Shown: piece by piece, positions 22,584 through 32,197 of the stretch | How positions within the stretch are numbered: position 1 is the first letter of the stretch | Layout of the letters: each line of letters begins with the position of its first letter | DNA from: Qipengyuania flava | GTDB taxonomy: Bacteria > Pseudomonadota > Alphaproteobacteria > Sphingomonadales > Sphingomonadaceae | Reading direction: 5' to 3' | Assembly (NCBI RefSeq): GCF_011762005.1 | Contig: NZ_JAASQU010000001.1 | Coordinates: forward strand, 744,001-808,000 | DNA: 64,000 nucleotides | Position numbers and translations under genes: made by a program | The notes under the pieces: model-generated | Seen by the model: only the letters and a program-made list of their open reading frames with translations | What the model was told of the DNA's origin: nothing | Databases searched by the model: none

Positions 22584-23810
22584 ATGGACCTGTCGCCTTC
22601 CCCGCTCGCCCGCACCTTTCCCGAACTGCCGTCGATCGACGGGGTTACGTTGCGCGTTGCGCGGGCCGGGTACAAGGATTGGGACCGGGCGGACCTGACC
22701 TTTGCCGAACTGGCCGAAGGGACAGCGGTCGCGGGTGTTTTCACCAAATCGGCCTGCGCTTCGAGCGAGGTCGAGATGGGCCGCATCCAGGTAAGGCAAG
22801 GCAGCGCCCGTGCGCTGATCGTCAACGCGGGCAATTCCAACGCCTTTACCGGCCACCGTGGACGCGAGGCGGTGGAACAGATCGTGGCGCAGGTCGCCAA
22901 AGCATTGGGATGCCGCGACGAGGAAGTCTTCGTGTCCTCGACCGGTGTCATCGGCGTCCCGCTGCCGCGCGACAAGGCGCGCGAAGGCGTCGCCGCGGTG
23001 CTGCAGGCCGATCCCTGCGGCTGGGAAACCGCGGCACGCGCGATCGGCACGACCGATACCTTCACCAAGGGCGCGGGCGCATCCGCTATGATCGGGGCGA
23101 CACGTGTCGAACTGGCGGGCTTCATCAAGGGCAGTGGGATGATCGCGCCGGACATGGCGACGATGCTGGGTTACATATTCACCGATGCCGCAATAGCGCC
23201 CGCGCTGCTGCAGGAGATGCTCGCCAAGGCCAACGCGGCGAGCTTCTCCTGCATCACCGTGGATGGCGACACCTCGACCAGCGACACCGTCCTGGCCTTC
23301 GCCACGGCCAAAGCCGGTCACGCAACCAGATCGTCGTGGGACGATCCCGGCGCGGATGCCTTCTATGCCGCGCTCCTGCAGGTATGCCGCGACCTTGCAC
23401 AGCTCGTAGTTCGCGACGGCGAAGGCGCGCAGAAATTCATCGAGATCGCCGTCACCGGTGCAGCGAGCGATGAGAGCGCCCGGCATGTCGGGCTGGCGAT
23501 CGCAAACTCGCCCCTCGTGAAAACCGCAATTGCGGGCGGCGATGCCAATTGGGGTCGTGTGGTCATGGCGGTGGGCAAGGCCGGCGAACCCGCCGACCGC
23601 GATCGGCTTTCGATCGGCTTCGGCGGCACCTGGGCCGCGCGCGATGGCCAGCCACTTGCCGATTACGATGAGCGCCCCATCGCCGAGCATCTCGCTGGCG
23701 AGGAAATCCGCATCGACGTCGATCTGGGCATGGGTGACGGACGCGCCACCGTCTGGACTTGCGATCTCACGCATGGTTACATCGCGATCAACGCGGATTA
23801 CCGTTCGTGA
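22584..23810 (+). CDS. argJ: Bifunctional ornithine/glutamate N-acetyltransferase ArgJ
   Basis: 408 residues from ATG 22584. ArgJ transfers the acetyl group of N-acetylornithine to glutamate (arginine biosynthesis, cyclic pathway) and in many bacteria also makes N-acetylglutamate from acetyl-CoA. The autocleavage site, whose new N-terminal threonine is the nucleophile, is seen as KGSGMIAPDMATMLGY. The N-terminal VNAGNSNAFTG and the C-terminal ending (DLTHGYIAINADYRS) fit the family. An in-frame ATG at 22503 would place the start before the promoter. The stop overlaps the next gene's GTG start (GTGA), so the two are coupled. Confidence 0.96.
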   Translation: MDLSPSPLARTFPELPSIDGVTLRVARAGYKDWDRADLTFAELAEGTAVAGVFTKSACASSEVEMGRIQVRQGSARALIVNAGNSNAFTGHRGREAVEQIVAQVAKALGCRDEEVFVSSTGVIGVPLPRDKAREGVAAVLQADPCGWETAARAIGTTDTFTKGAGASAMIGATRVELAGFIKGSGMIAPDMATMLGYIFTDAAIAPALLQEMLAKANAASFSCITVDGDTSTSDTVLAFATAKAGHATRSSWDDPGADAFYAALLQVCRDLAQLVVRDGEGAQKFIEIAVTGAASDESARHVGLAIANSPLVKTAIAGGDANWGRVVMAVGKAGEPADRDRLSIGFGGTWAARDGQPLADYDERPIAEHLAGEEIRIDVDLGMGDGRATVWTCDLTHGYIAINADYRS

Positions 23811-24622
23811 CCGGTGCTGCCGACGCCCATCTCGACACCGCCATGCGCGCATTGCTCCAACGCGTGACCGCGGAGGCGATCATGCCTCGCTACCGCAATC
23901 TCGCTTCGGGCGAGGTCGAGGACAAGGGCGGCAACGATCCAGTCACCGTGGCCGACAAGGACAGCGAGAAGCTGCTGCGCGAAGGCCTTGCCGAACTCGA
24001 TGACAGTCTCGCCTTCGTGGGCGAGGAAACTGCGCATGCGGACCCGTCGATCCTCGACCGTCTCGACCAGCCCTGCTGGATCGTCGATCCGATCGACGGC
24101 ACACGCAACTTCGCAAGCGGCAAGCCACCGTTCGGCATTATCGTCGCGCGCGCCGATGGCGGGGTGGCGCGATCGGGCTGGATCTACGATTGCCTGACCG
24201 GACGGTTCTGCACCGCGCATCTCGGCAGCGGGGCATTCATCGACGGCGAACGCATCGTTGCCCGTCCCACGGGAAAGACCCCGCCCGTCGCCGCCCTGTC
24301 GCTCATCTTCATGCAGGAAACCCGGCGCGAAGCGACGCGGCGGCATATTACCCCTGCCTACGATCTGGTCGACATCCCCTATTGCGCGGCGGAGCAATAT
24401 CCGCGGCTGGCGCTGGGCGAGAACGACGTGTCGATATTCGAGCGCACGCTGGCCTGGGACCATGCTGCGGGCGTGCTGTGGCTCAATGAAGCGGGCGGAA
24501 AAGCAGCAAGGCCCGACGGCTCACCCTATCGCGTCGACGAGGTGGGCCGAACGGGCCTTCTGGGTGCAGCCAGCCCCGCCCTGTGGGACGAGTTGGCCGA
24601 CCTATATGCGCGGCTCGATTAG
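23807..24622 (+). CDS. Inositol-monophosphatase family enzyme, probably histidinol-phosphatase
   Basis: 271 residues from GTG 23807, overlapping the argJ stop as GTGA; ATG 23843 is an alternative. Metal-binding motifs of the lithium-sensitive phosphatase fold are all present: FVGEET, IVDPIDGTRNF and WDHAAGVL. The family includes inositol-1-phosphatase, CysQ and the HisN-type histidinol-phosphatase common in alphaproteobacteria. Coupling to an amino-acid biosynthesis gene (argJ) and the overall sequence favour HisN. I leave the symbol blank because the substrate is not fixed by the motifs. It is convergent with trxA, stops overlapping by four bases. Confidence 0.88.
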   Translation: MTGAADAHLDTAMRALLQRVTAEAIMPRYRNLASGEVEDKGGNDPVTVADKDSEKLLREGLAELDDSLAFVGEETAHADPSILDRLDQPCWIVDPIDGTRNFASGKPPFGIIVARADGGVARSGWIYDCLTGRFCTAHLGSGAFIDGERIVARPTGKTPPVAALSLIFMQETRREATRRHITPAYDLVDIPYCAAEQYPRLALGENDVSIFERTLAWDHAAGVLWLNEAGGKAARPDGSPYRVDEVGRTGLLGAASPALWDELADLYARLD

Positions 24623-24939
24623 AGCGCGCCTTCGAGCCACTGCTTGAGCTGGCCCTTGGGGGCTGCACCGCGCAATTGTGCTGCGGGTTCGCCATCCTTG
24701 AAAAGGACGAGATAGGGAATCGACTGGACTCCCATCGAGCCGGGTACGTCGGGATTTTCCATGATGTCCATCTTGGCGATGGTGACCTTGTCGCCCAGTT
24801 CCTCGCTCAGTTCCTCGAGCGCCGGAGCGATCATCTTGCACGGACCGCACCAGTCGGCCCAGAAATCGACGAGCACGGGCTTGTCGCTTTCGAGCACATC
24901 GGATTTGAAGCTGGCGTCGGTGACGGCGGTGGTGGCCAT
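24619..24939 (-). CDS. trxA: Thioredoxin
   Basis: 106 residues from ATG 24939, preceded by AGGAG. The redox-active WCGPC is at the standard place (FWADWCGPCKMIAPALEEL), with the cis-proline in VQSIPYLVLF. It reduces protein disulfides in the cytosol. It closes the long minus-strand array that starts at ahcY; 49 bases separate it from addA, whereas upstream members mostly overlap. A ribosome site of its own suggests it is also translated independently. Confidence 0.97.
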   Translation of the reverse strand: MATTAVTDASFKSDVLESDKPVLVDFWADWCGPCKMIAPALEELSEELGDKVTIAKMDIMENPDVPGSMGVQSIPYLVLFKDGEPAAQLRGAAPKGQLKQWLEGAL

Positions 24940-24988
24940 GGTATTCTCCTGAAAAACGTTCGACCCGCGATGTGGGCCGCCGTAGCGT

Positions 24989-27900
24989 TTACTCAACCGG
25001 TGGAAGGGCAAAACTTTCCTGCGGCGCTGCAAACGCGCTCTTGTAGGCAGCCAGTCGCTGGGCAGGCAAGGCGAAGAGTTGCGGGGTCTGCGTATAGAGT
25101 ACGCCCGCCTCCACCCGCCGGCCCGGATAGATGATTTCCAGCGCGGCAACATACGCAGCCATCTGCTTCATCGTGCTGTCGGGAATGTCTTCGAGCCTCG
25201 CGGGTGGGCGGCGCGCAGTCTTGAAATCGATCACGGTCACCGCCTCTTCGGTGACGAGCAGGCGGTCGGCGGTCCCCATCACCACCTGGCCTTCGACCGT
25301 CGCGGCCAGCGGCACTTCCGCCAGGGCATCGGGCCCGAAAACCGCGGCGAAGTCGGGATCGCGAAGCACTGCAAGCGCGCTCTCGAGCATTTCTTCGCGG
25401 TCTCCACGCGTGAGATCGGCGGCAATCCGGTCAAGCCATGCCGATCCCGCACCTGCGCGGTCGGTAGCATTGCGTTGCGGCAAGCGCTCGAGCAGCGCAT
25501 GGATCAGCGTGCCGCGGCGTGCGGCAGCGCCCGCTACCGAAGGCGGCAGCGGCGGGTCGCTGCCCTCCACTTCACCGAGCCCGGAGGGCGCAAGAGGCCG
25601 TGGCGGACGCGGCTCGGGACCAACCGGGCGGGTGGCCCATTCCGGTACCGGTGGCATGGCTTCCTGGACCGATAGCGAAGTCGGTTCGAGCGCGACGGAC
25701 GGTGCCCGTTCGCCCAGCTCCCAGCGCGCGCCCCAGATCGGATCTTCGACCGCCTCGTCCGCGTCAAATAGCGATGCCAGCCGCGCATACCAGCTGTCTT
25801 CATGCGGTCCGTTGCGAGCATCGCGCGGCCCCAGCGAGCCGGTGATGAACAGCGCTTCCTGCGCGCGGGTCAACGCCACATACAGCAACCGCCAGTGCTC
25901 CTGCATCGCCTTGGCGCTTTCCGTTGAATCCGCCGTCGCGACAGGCCCCACCTTTTCTTCCTTGGTCAGGCCAGGGAGCGGAACCATACGCGCGCTCGCA
26001 CCTGGAATGTCCTCGGAAAGCACCAGATCGCCCGCTCCATCGGGTCTGATCGCGGCATCGGCAAGGATGACGATCGGCGCTTCCAATCCCTTGGAGCCGT
26101 GCACCGTCATCACGCGCGCCTGGTCCCCGCCCTCGCCTGCCTCGCGCTTCAGCTCGCCGTCTCCGGCGTCGAACCAGCGAATGAAGCCCTGCAGGCTCGC
26201 GGTATGCGCCGCGGCATATGCATTGGCTGCGTTGAGCAATTCGTCGATCGGATCGTTTGCCTCGCGCCCGAGCCGTGCGACAAGTCGGCGTCGCCCATCA
26301 AGGGGTCCGATCAGAATCCAGTGCAGCAATTGCTGCGGGCTGTCGTAATCCGCTCGCCGCAGGATTTCGCGCAGGCTGTCGACCGTCTCCCGCACTCGAT
26401 CGTCATCGCTGTCGCGCAAATGTTCCCACAGCCGCACGCCTTTCGAACGGTAGCCATGCGCAAGCAGGTCTTCCTGCGACCAGCCAAGCAGTGGCGAGAC
26501 CAGCAGGCTGGCAAGCGTCAGGTCGTCGAGTGGCTGTGCTGCAAACCGCAGCGCGGCCATCAAGTCCTTGACCGCCAGCGGATTGCCGAGCCGAAGCCGA
26601 TCGACCCCGGCGACAGGCACACCATGACGATAGAGCCGTGCGACGATCAGCGAGGCCAGGTCGCGCCGCTTCTGCACCAGCACCATGATGTCGCCTGCCG
26701 TAGCCCGCCTGGGCGTGCCCTTGGAGAGCGTGAAGCCGTCGCCGTCACGGTCGAGCCATTGCGCGATCTGCCGCGCAATGCGATCCGCCAGCCGGCGATC
26801 GTGGCGCGCCAGCCACCCCTTGTTCTCGCTGGAGTCGTCCTTGTCTTCCGCGACGCGCACTACCTGCCAGAGGCCAACCAGACCGGGCTCGCCACTGCCC
26901 TCGTGCGGCTCGCCACGCTGGTCTAAGCCGAACGCTTCATGGCCGATCGCATCGATCGCCTGATCCACGAAACCGAGGACCCGCTGGTTCGTGCGATAGC
27001 TGCGCCCCAGACCGTACTCCTCGAGGCCTCGGGCATCCGGCCCGCCGCGCATCTCGCGCGCCGCCTGCGCCGCCGCATTCATCTTGTCGCGGAAGTAATC
27101 GCGCGCTTCGCGAAAATTTTCCGGGCTGGTACCCTGAAAGCCGAAGATCGCCTGCTTGTAATCGCCGACCGCGAAGATGGTCCGCACGGCGTCACCGCGC
27201 GCACCCGCGCCGTCGAAATAATCGTCGGTCAGCGCCTTCACGATCGCCCATTGCGCCGCATTGGTATCCTGCGCTTCGTCGACGAGGATATGATCGAAAC
27301 TGCGGTCGAGCTTGTAACGGATCCAATCCGCCATGGCGCCATCCGCAAGCAGGCTGGCAGCACGCGCGATCAGATCGTCGAAATCGACCAACCCTTCGCG
27401 TTCCTTGGCCTTGTCCCACGCCAGCGCGAAGGCGCGGCCGGCTTCAAGTTGCGGCGCGAGGAACCCGGCGAGGCTGATCAAAGCCGCGCGCTCGTTTACG
27501 GAGCCAACGCAATGCCGCACACGCTCGGCGTATTCCTCGAATTCCGGGTCACGCTTGGCAATGTGATGCAGGTTCTTCGCCTTGGAACCGTCTGCGGTAA
27601 ACAGCGTCCCGTGCAAACTTCCTACAGTCGAGGCACGCCCGGCCGTATCAGCCGCCAGCCAGGCCTTGATCGCCGCGCTCGCGTCTCGCCCCCCCTTTGT
27701 GTCCCAGTCCTCCAGCGTCGACAGGCACCGCCGCATCGATACCAAGTCGAACGCCTCGTCCGAACACGCCTCGGCAATCCAGCTTTCGTCGGCATCGGCG
27801 GGAATGCCCAGCAGGCGGTGAACGCGCGGCTGCATCGGTGGCTGCCAGCTTCCGCTACCCTGCCACAGGTCCATGTGCCGGGCGCAGCGCATCAGCCAGC

Positions 27901-28471
27901 CGCGCACGGCGTCGGGGCCTTTGCGACGACTCATCTCGGCGATTGCTTCGACCACCGTCGGCGATCCTCCGGCCAAGAGGTCGGACAGGACTTCGCGGCT
28001 CAGCAGGTCGCGTTCGCGGTCTTCCATCGGCCGTGCGCCGGGCAGCATGCCAGCTTCGCCCGGGAAGGCAGCGAGCAGATATTGCGCGAATGCGTGAATC
28101 GTGTCGATCCGCAGCCCCCCGCCCGGACAATCGAGTACGCGGGCAAACAAGGAGCGCGCGCGGGCGCGCGTATCGGGATCGGCGGACGCGCCGAGATAGG
28201 CGAGTTCACGCCCCAGTTGCGCCTCGTCCATGCGCACCCATCGGGCGAGCACTGCATTGACCCGCACTGCCATTTCGGCCGCGCCCGCCTTGGTAAAGGT
28301 CAGGCACAGCACCTGCGAAGGGTCCGCGCCCGGTTCGAGCAGCAATCGCAACACCCGTGCGGAGAGTACCTGCGTCTTACCGGTGCCCGCGCTGGCCGAC
28401 AGCCACACGCTATCCTTCGGTTCGACCGCCAGCCGCTGCTTGTCCTGTAGTTCGTAGACGGTGCCGCTCAT
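24989..28471 (-). CDS. addA: Double-strand break repair helicase-nuclease AddA
   Basis: 1160 residues from ATG 28471, overlapping the addB stop as ATGA. With AddB it unwinds and resects broken DNA ends for RecA loading. It is a UvrD-like superfamily 1 helicase with Walker A SASAGTGKT (residues 25-33), LTFTKAGAAEM, DEAQDTN and VMTVHGSKGLEAPIVIL. A C-terminal RecB-type nuclease domain carries VIDFKTARRPP, where the aspartate and lysine are catalytic. The alphaproteobacterial form of AddA has this size. An 11-residue N-terminal extension of the open frame is rejected because it would lie inside addB. Confidence 0.95.
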   Translation of the reverse strand: MSGTVYELQDKQRLAVEPKDSVWLSASAGTGKTQVLSARVLRLLLEPGADPSQVLCLTFTKAGAAEMAVRVNAVLARWVRMDEAQLGRELAYLGASADPDTRARARSLFARVLDCPGGGLRIDTIHAFAQYLLAAFPGEAGMLPGARPMEDRERDLLSREVLSDLLAGGSPTVVEAIAEMSRRKGPDAVRGWLMRCARHMDLWQGSGSWQPPMQPRVHRLLGIPADADESWIAEACSDEAFDLVSMRRCLSTLEDWDTKGGRDASAAIKAWLAADTAGRASTVGSLHGTLFTADGSKAKNLHHIAKRDPEFEEYAERVRHCVGSVNERAALISLAGFLAPQLEAGRAFALAWDKAKEREGLVDFDDLIARAASLLADGAMADWIRYKLDRSFDHILVDEAQDTNAAQWAIVKALTDDYFDGAGARGDAVRTIFAVGDYKQAIFGFQGTSPENFREARDYFRDKMNAAAQAAREMRGGPDARGLEEYGLGRSYRTNQRVLGFVDQAIDAIGHEAFGLDQRGEPHEGSGEPGLVGLWQVVRVAEDKDDSSENKGWLARHDRRLADRIARQIAQWLDRDGDGFTLSKGTPRRATAGDIMVLVQKRRDLASLIVARLYRHGVPVAGVDRLRLGNPLAVKDLMAALRFAAQPLDDLTLASLLVSPLLGWSQEDLLAHGYRSKGVRLWEHLRDSDDDRVRETVDSLREILRRADYDSPQQLLHWILIGPLDGRRRLVARLGREANDPIDELLNAANAYAAAHTASLQGFIRWFDAGDGELKREAGEGGDQARVMTVHGSKGLEAPIVILADAAIRPDGAGDLVLSEDIPGASARMVPLPGLTKEEKVGPVATADSTESAKAMQEHWRLLYVALTRAQEALFITGSLGPRDARNGPHEDSWYARLASLFDADEAVEDPIWGARWELGERAPSVALEPTSLSVQEAMPPVPEWATRPVGPEPRPPRPLAPSGLGEVEGSDPPLPPSVAGAAARRGTLIHALLERLPQRNATDRAGAGSAWLDRIAADLTRGDREEMLESALAVLRDPDFAAVFGPDALAEVPLAATVEGQVVMGTADRLLVTEEAVTVIDFKTARRPPARLEDIPDSTMKQMAAYVAALEIIYPGRRVEAGVLYTQTPQLFALPAQRLAAYKSAFAAPQESFALPPVE

Positions 28472-31400
28472 GCGTCCTCTCCGTCGTCCTGATGCGCGAT
28501 CCACTCGTCCAGGCGCATGAGCTGGTCGTAAGTGTCATAGGCCGGATAGTTCGGGTTCTCGCGCGCCGTGAAGGGATCGTCGCCCTTGATGAAACGCCCG
28601 ATTGCCCCCGCCAGCTTATCGGCGGTCGTAGGAAGAAAAGCGTCAGGTTCGAGACCCGACGTCTTGCGCCCGACTTTCAGCGGAACCTCGACATAACCGA
28701 AGCCATGCGGATTGTCGTCCTTGGCCTTGCCGAGCGACCAGTATTCGTAGGCGCCCGGATCCCCCGCCAGCCCGCCGAACCCGCCACGTTCGGCGATCAG
28801 TCCGAGTATGCCAAGTTGCAGCGCGAAGCCTTCCTCGACCATGGCGGCGCTTGGCGGCTTGCCGGTCTTGTAATCGATGATCGCGAGCCTCCCGTCCCCA
28901 AGCCGGTCGATCCGATCGGCGCGCCCATGCACGTGCACGCCTTCGAAGGTCATAGCCCCCTTCTGTTCGACCGCGAGCACGGCGCGTTCCTCGTAGCCGG
29001 TGACCTGCTCCTCGATCCAGCGCAGTGCCGCTTCGAGCCGCGGTTGCCACAGGCCGCGCATCAGTGGGTCGGCATTCTCCTCGTCGAGCACTTGCGCCAT
29101 GATTGGCGCCAGCCTTGCGCTGTCGTCTTTCTCGCGCGCCTCGTGCCAGCGCTGGAGGATCGTATGTGCCACCGTGCCCTGCCACGGCGCGGAAGGCTCT
29201 GCATCGAGCGCGTCGAGGTCCGACAGCGCCATGATCTTGCCGGCATAGAACTGGTACGGATCGCCCAGCAGCCGGTCGAGCGCGGTGGCGGAAATGTCGA
29301 CATCGCGCTGATCGGGCGACGGCATGGGCGCTGGACGTGCGTAGCGTTCGGCAGCCGGTGCCCGGCCGATGGCGCGGGCAAGCTCGACCATGGCGGTTTC
29401 CTCGTGCCGCGCAAGCAAGTCGCCAAGCAGCGCCTCGACACGCATCAGGAAGCGCGAAGGGATCGCGGGCCCCGCCTCGTCGCGCTCGGAGCGGGACAGG
29501 ACGACTTCGGGCGCGCCCATCGCTCCGGCAAGGTCATGTGCCGACAAGCCGATGCGGAAATCACCGCCGGGTACGCCCAAGGCCCGCAGGACCGGCGGCG
29601 CCAGGAGGGCATCGACTGCACCGCGGGCGGGCCAGACGCCCTCGTTCAAACCGGCACAAATCACCAGCTCGGCACGATTCATCCGGCTTTCGAGCAGGCC
29701 AAGCACCTGCACGCGCGCGTGCCCGCCATAGGGCGGCCGCACGGCCTGCTGTTCCATCGCATCGCGCAGTGCGATGCCGGTATCTCCGGGAGCTAGCCTG
29801 AAGCCCGCCTCGCGCGCATATTCGCGCAGGTCCTCGACGAATGCCGCCAGCGACCGGCCGTCCTCCCGCGCCCACAGCTTGTCACCGCACAATGCCTCGC
29901 CGCTCGCGATCAGCGCTTCGAGAAGATCGGCCAAGGCAAGCTCGCCGTCCCCGCCAAGCGCGATTAGCGGCGCCAACGCCTTCTCTACGAAGGCATACCA
30001 TTCGTTCATTTGCGGATGCCGGTCGCTTAGCCTCTCGACGATGCGGACGACTGGCACCAACCCGCCCGCCTGGCGTGGTCCGCGCAAGGCGCGCTCGATC
30101 CGACGTAGCTGGCTGAGCCAGCGTCCGCGCTCCATCCCGCCATCAACCAGCGGATGCCCCAGCAAGGCCATCAGCGGTACCGGGGCGGCACCGTCGGCCA
30201 TCACTTCGGCCAGCAACAGGAATACCCGACCAGCGGGGGTCTGCGACAACGGGCGACCACCCGAATCGTCGGCAGTGATGTTCCACCGGTCGAGATGATG
30301 CACCACGCGCCGTGCCAACGAGCGGTCGGGAGTCACGACCGCGACACGCTTTTCGGGCTGCTCGAGCGCATTGCGCACCAGCAGGGCGATAGCCTGGGCC
30401 TCTTCCTCGGGGTTTGCGCAGGTCATGATCCGCACCCCTGCCATACGCCGCTTCTCCGCGGGCAGATCGACCCAGCTCTTGCTCGCTTCGGGCGGCAGGA
30501 ACAGCGAGCCGATCGCGTGGCTGCGTTCGGGCGGTGCAGCCGCCAGCCCCCGGCGATGCCACGGCTGAACTTCCTCGCGCGCCATCCCCATGCGGTTGAG
30601 CAGCAGCTTGAGGTGATATTGCGGATGCGTCACCGCATCTTCCCGGGCGAAGGGCGTTTCACCCGGCCCGGGCGCATTCCCCGCGCGCCCCAGTTCGTCC
30701 CAAACTGCAGGCGGCATGGTGAGATCGAAATCGGGCAGGATCACCGCGCCGTTCTCAAGCTCCGCGACAACCCGGAGCAATTTCGCGAGCGAGGGCGCGG
30801 CGCTGGTCACGCCGACCGCGACCACCGGCGTTTCGGGAGGCGTCTGGCGCCACCTGGCCGCAGTCCAGTCGAACAGCCGATTGCGTCGCGCCGCCGCGTC
30901 GAGTGCGCCCCATTCCTGTAACTGTGCCAACCACTTGGCCTGCACAGTTGCAAACATATGAAGGCTGCGCTGCCAATGCTGCGACAACGAACCGAAAAGG
31001 TCGAGCACCTTCTCGCCGACCAATTCTTCAGGACCTGTATCCTCGACCAGCAGCCGATCCATCGTGGCTCCGGTCTCGCGCGCGAGACGCAACAGCGTTG
31101 CCCCGCCGGGCGCCTCATCGCCAAGCGTATCGGCGATCAGTCCGGCGAGGGCGAACAGCCGGCGCTGCGGATCGATGGCGGGCGGAATGTCGGCTGCGCC
31201 AAGCGGATCGAGCAGCGGGCCAAGCGTTTCGTCGAGATCGAGGTCGCCCACCACCGCCATCCGCGGCATCAGCAGTCCCGGCGTCCCGACCTCACCGGCA
31301 TGGCGAATGAATGCCTCGGAAATGGTGCGGCGCGCGCGGCTGCTTGGCACCAGCAGGGTCAGGCGGGCTAACCCGAATTGGGGGTCGGAATAGCGCGGGA

Positions 31401-31479
31401 CCAGTCCTGCAACCAGCGCATCGGCAAACCCGCGATGCGCCGCGATCGAATAGACCTTCGGCCGCTGCCGCTCAGCCAC
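28468..31479 (-). CDS. addB: Double-strand break repair protein AddB, alphaproteobacterial type
   Basis: 1003 residues from GTG 31479, which overlaps the murU stop by eight bases; the 66 extra upstream codons are antisense-like. Second subunit of AddAB. The N-terminal part is an inactivated helicase fold (LTLLVPSSRARR in the Walker A position). The C-terminal nuclease has a PD-(D/E)XK core with AIIDYKTGKPP and the downstream Q-x-x-x-Y-like segment. I see no cysteine cluster near the C terminus, so the iron-sulfur staple of the Firmicutes AddB is apparently absent. Identity rests on these motifs and on the overlap with addA. Confidence 0.93.
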   Translation of the reverse strand: MAERQRPKVYSIAAHRGFADALVAGLVPRYSDPQFGLARLTLLVPSSRARRTISEAFIRHAGEVGTPGLLMPRMAVVGDLDLDETLGPLLDPLGAADIPPAIDPQRRLFALAGLIADTLGDEAPGGATLLRLARETGATMDRLLVEDTGPEELVGEKVLDLFGSLSQHWQRSLHMFATVQAKWLAQLQEWGALDAAARRNRLFDWTAARWRQTPPETPVVAVGVTSAAPSLAKLLRVVAELENGAVILPDFDLTMPPAVWDELGRAGNAPGPGETPFAREDAVTHPQYHLKLLLNRMGMAREEVQPWHRRGLAAAPPERSHAIGSLFLPPEASKSWVDLPAEKRRMAGVRIMTCANPEEEAQAIALLVRNALEQPEKRVAVVTPDRSLARRVVHHLDRWNITADDSGGRPLSQTPAGRVFLLLAEVMADGAAPVPLMALLGHPLVDGGMERGRWLSQLRRIERALRGPRQAGGLVPVVRIVERLSDRHPQMNEWYAFVEKALAPLIALGGDGELALADLLEALIASGEALCGDKLWAREDGRSLAAFVEDLREYAREAGFRLAPGDTGIALRDAMEQQAVRPPYGGHARVQVLGLLESRMNRAELVICAGLNEGVWPARGAVDALLAPPVLRALGVPGGDFRIGLSAHDLAGAMGAPEVVLSRSERDEAGPAIPSRFLMRVEALLGDLLARHEETAMVELARAIGRAPAAERYARPAPMPSPDQRDVDISATALDRLLGDPYQFYAGKIMALSDLDALDAEPSAPWQGTVAHTILQRWHEAREKDDSARLAPIMAQVLDEENADPLMRGLWQPRLEAALRWIEEQVTGYEERAVLAVEQKGAMTFEGVHVHGRADRIDRLGDGRLAIIDYKTGKPPSAAMVEEGFALQLGILGLIAERGGFGGLAGDPGAYEYWSLGKAKDDNPHGFGYVEVPLKVGRKTSGLEPDAFLPTTADKLAGAIGRFIKGDDPFTARENPNYPAYDTYDQLMRLDEWIAHQDDGEDA

Positions 31480-32197
31480 CCCTGAGCGCCTCCTCGGTCG
31501 GCCGAATATGCGCAGGCGTGCCGACTTCGTACCACTGACCGGTGAAGGCGACGCCGAAGAGGCGCCCTTCGGCAATCGCGCGATCCCACAGGATATTGGT
31601 CGAGAACTTGCCCTCGGGCGCATCGCGCAACAGGCGCTGCGAAACCAGCTGGATACCGGTGTAGATGAAAGGCGCAATCCGCCCCGGCAGCTTGCGCCTC
31701 AACTGGCCCGAGCCATCCATGTAGAAATCGCCCGATCCATCGAAATTGTACGCGCGGGCATGCGTGACGACCAGCAGCAGCGCATCCATCCGCTCGGAAT
31801 CCCAGCGCGCAGTGAGATCTGCGAAGGCGTTGCGCGGCCCGTCCAGCCAGACGCTGTCGGCATTGCAGGCGAAAAAGGGGTCGGGAAGCAGGCCATCGGT
31901 GGCCGCCTTGACCATTCCGCCGCCGGTTTCGAGCAAATGCTCGCGCTCGTCCGAGAAGGCGATGGCCGGCTGCCGTTGGCGGGCGCCAAGGTGCGCTTCG
32001 ATCGCGTCGGCGAGATAGTGGACGTTGACCACCGCTTTTGCGACGCCTGCCTCCTCGAGCCGATCGAGCGCGCGGTCGATCAATGGGCGGCTGGCGACGC
32101 GCACAAGCGGCTTGGGCGTAGTCGCGGTAAGGGGCCGCATCCGCTTGCCCAGCCCAGCAGCCATCAGCATGGCAGTATCGCTGGCAAGCCCGGTCAC
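31472..32197 (-). CDS. murU: N-acetylmuramate-1-phosphate uridylyltransferase MurU
   Basis: 241 residues from GTG 32197, overlapping the amgK stop as GTGA. It is a nucleotidyltransferase with the sugar-nucleotide signature AMLMAAGLGKRMRPLTATTPKPLV and a metal-site aspartate in FFACNADSVW. In Pseudomonas putida MurU converts MurNAc-1-phosphate to UDP-MurNAc, bypassing de novo MurA. The short size and direct coupling to an AmgK-type kinase support this over a mannose- or glucose-1-phosphate enzyme. If correct, the pair recycles cell-wall sugars and could lower sensitivity to fosfomycin. Confidence 0.85.
   Translation of the reverse strand: MTGLASDTAMLMAAGLGKRMRPLTATTPKPLVRVASRPLIDRALDRLEEAGVAKAVVNVHYLADAIEAHLGARQRQPAIAFSDEREHLLETGGGMVKAATDGLLPDPFFACNADSVWLDGPRNAFADLTARWDSERMDALLLVVTHARAYNFDGSGDFYMDGSGQLRRKLPGRIAPFIYTGIQLVSQRLLRDAPEGKFSTNILWDRAIAEGRLFGVAFTGQWYEVGTPAHIRPTEEALRGG

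Noticed and set aside
22497..23852. Upstream extension of the small secreted protein antisense to argJ
   Set aside because: The signal peptide starts exactly at ATG 22496. The extension mirrors argJ codons.
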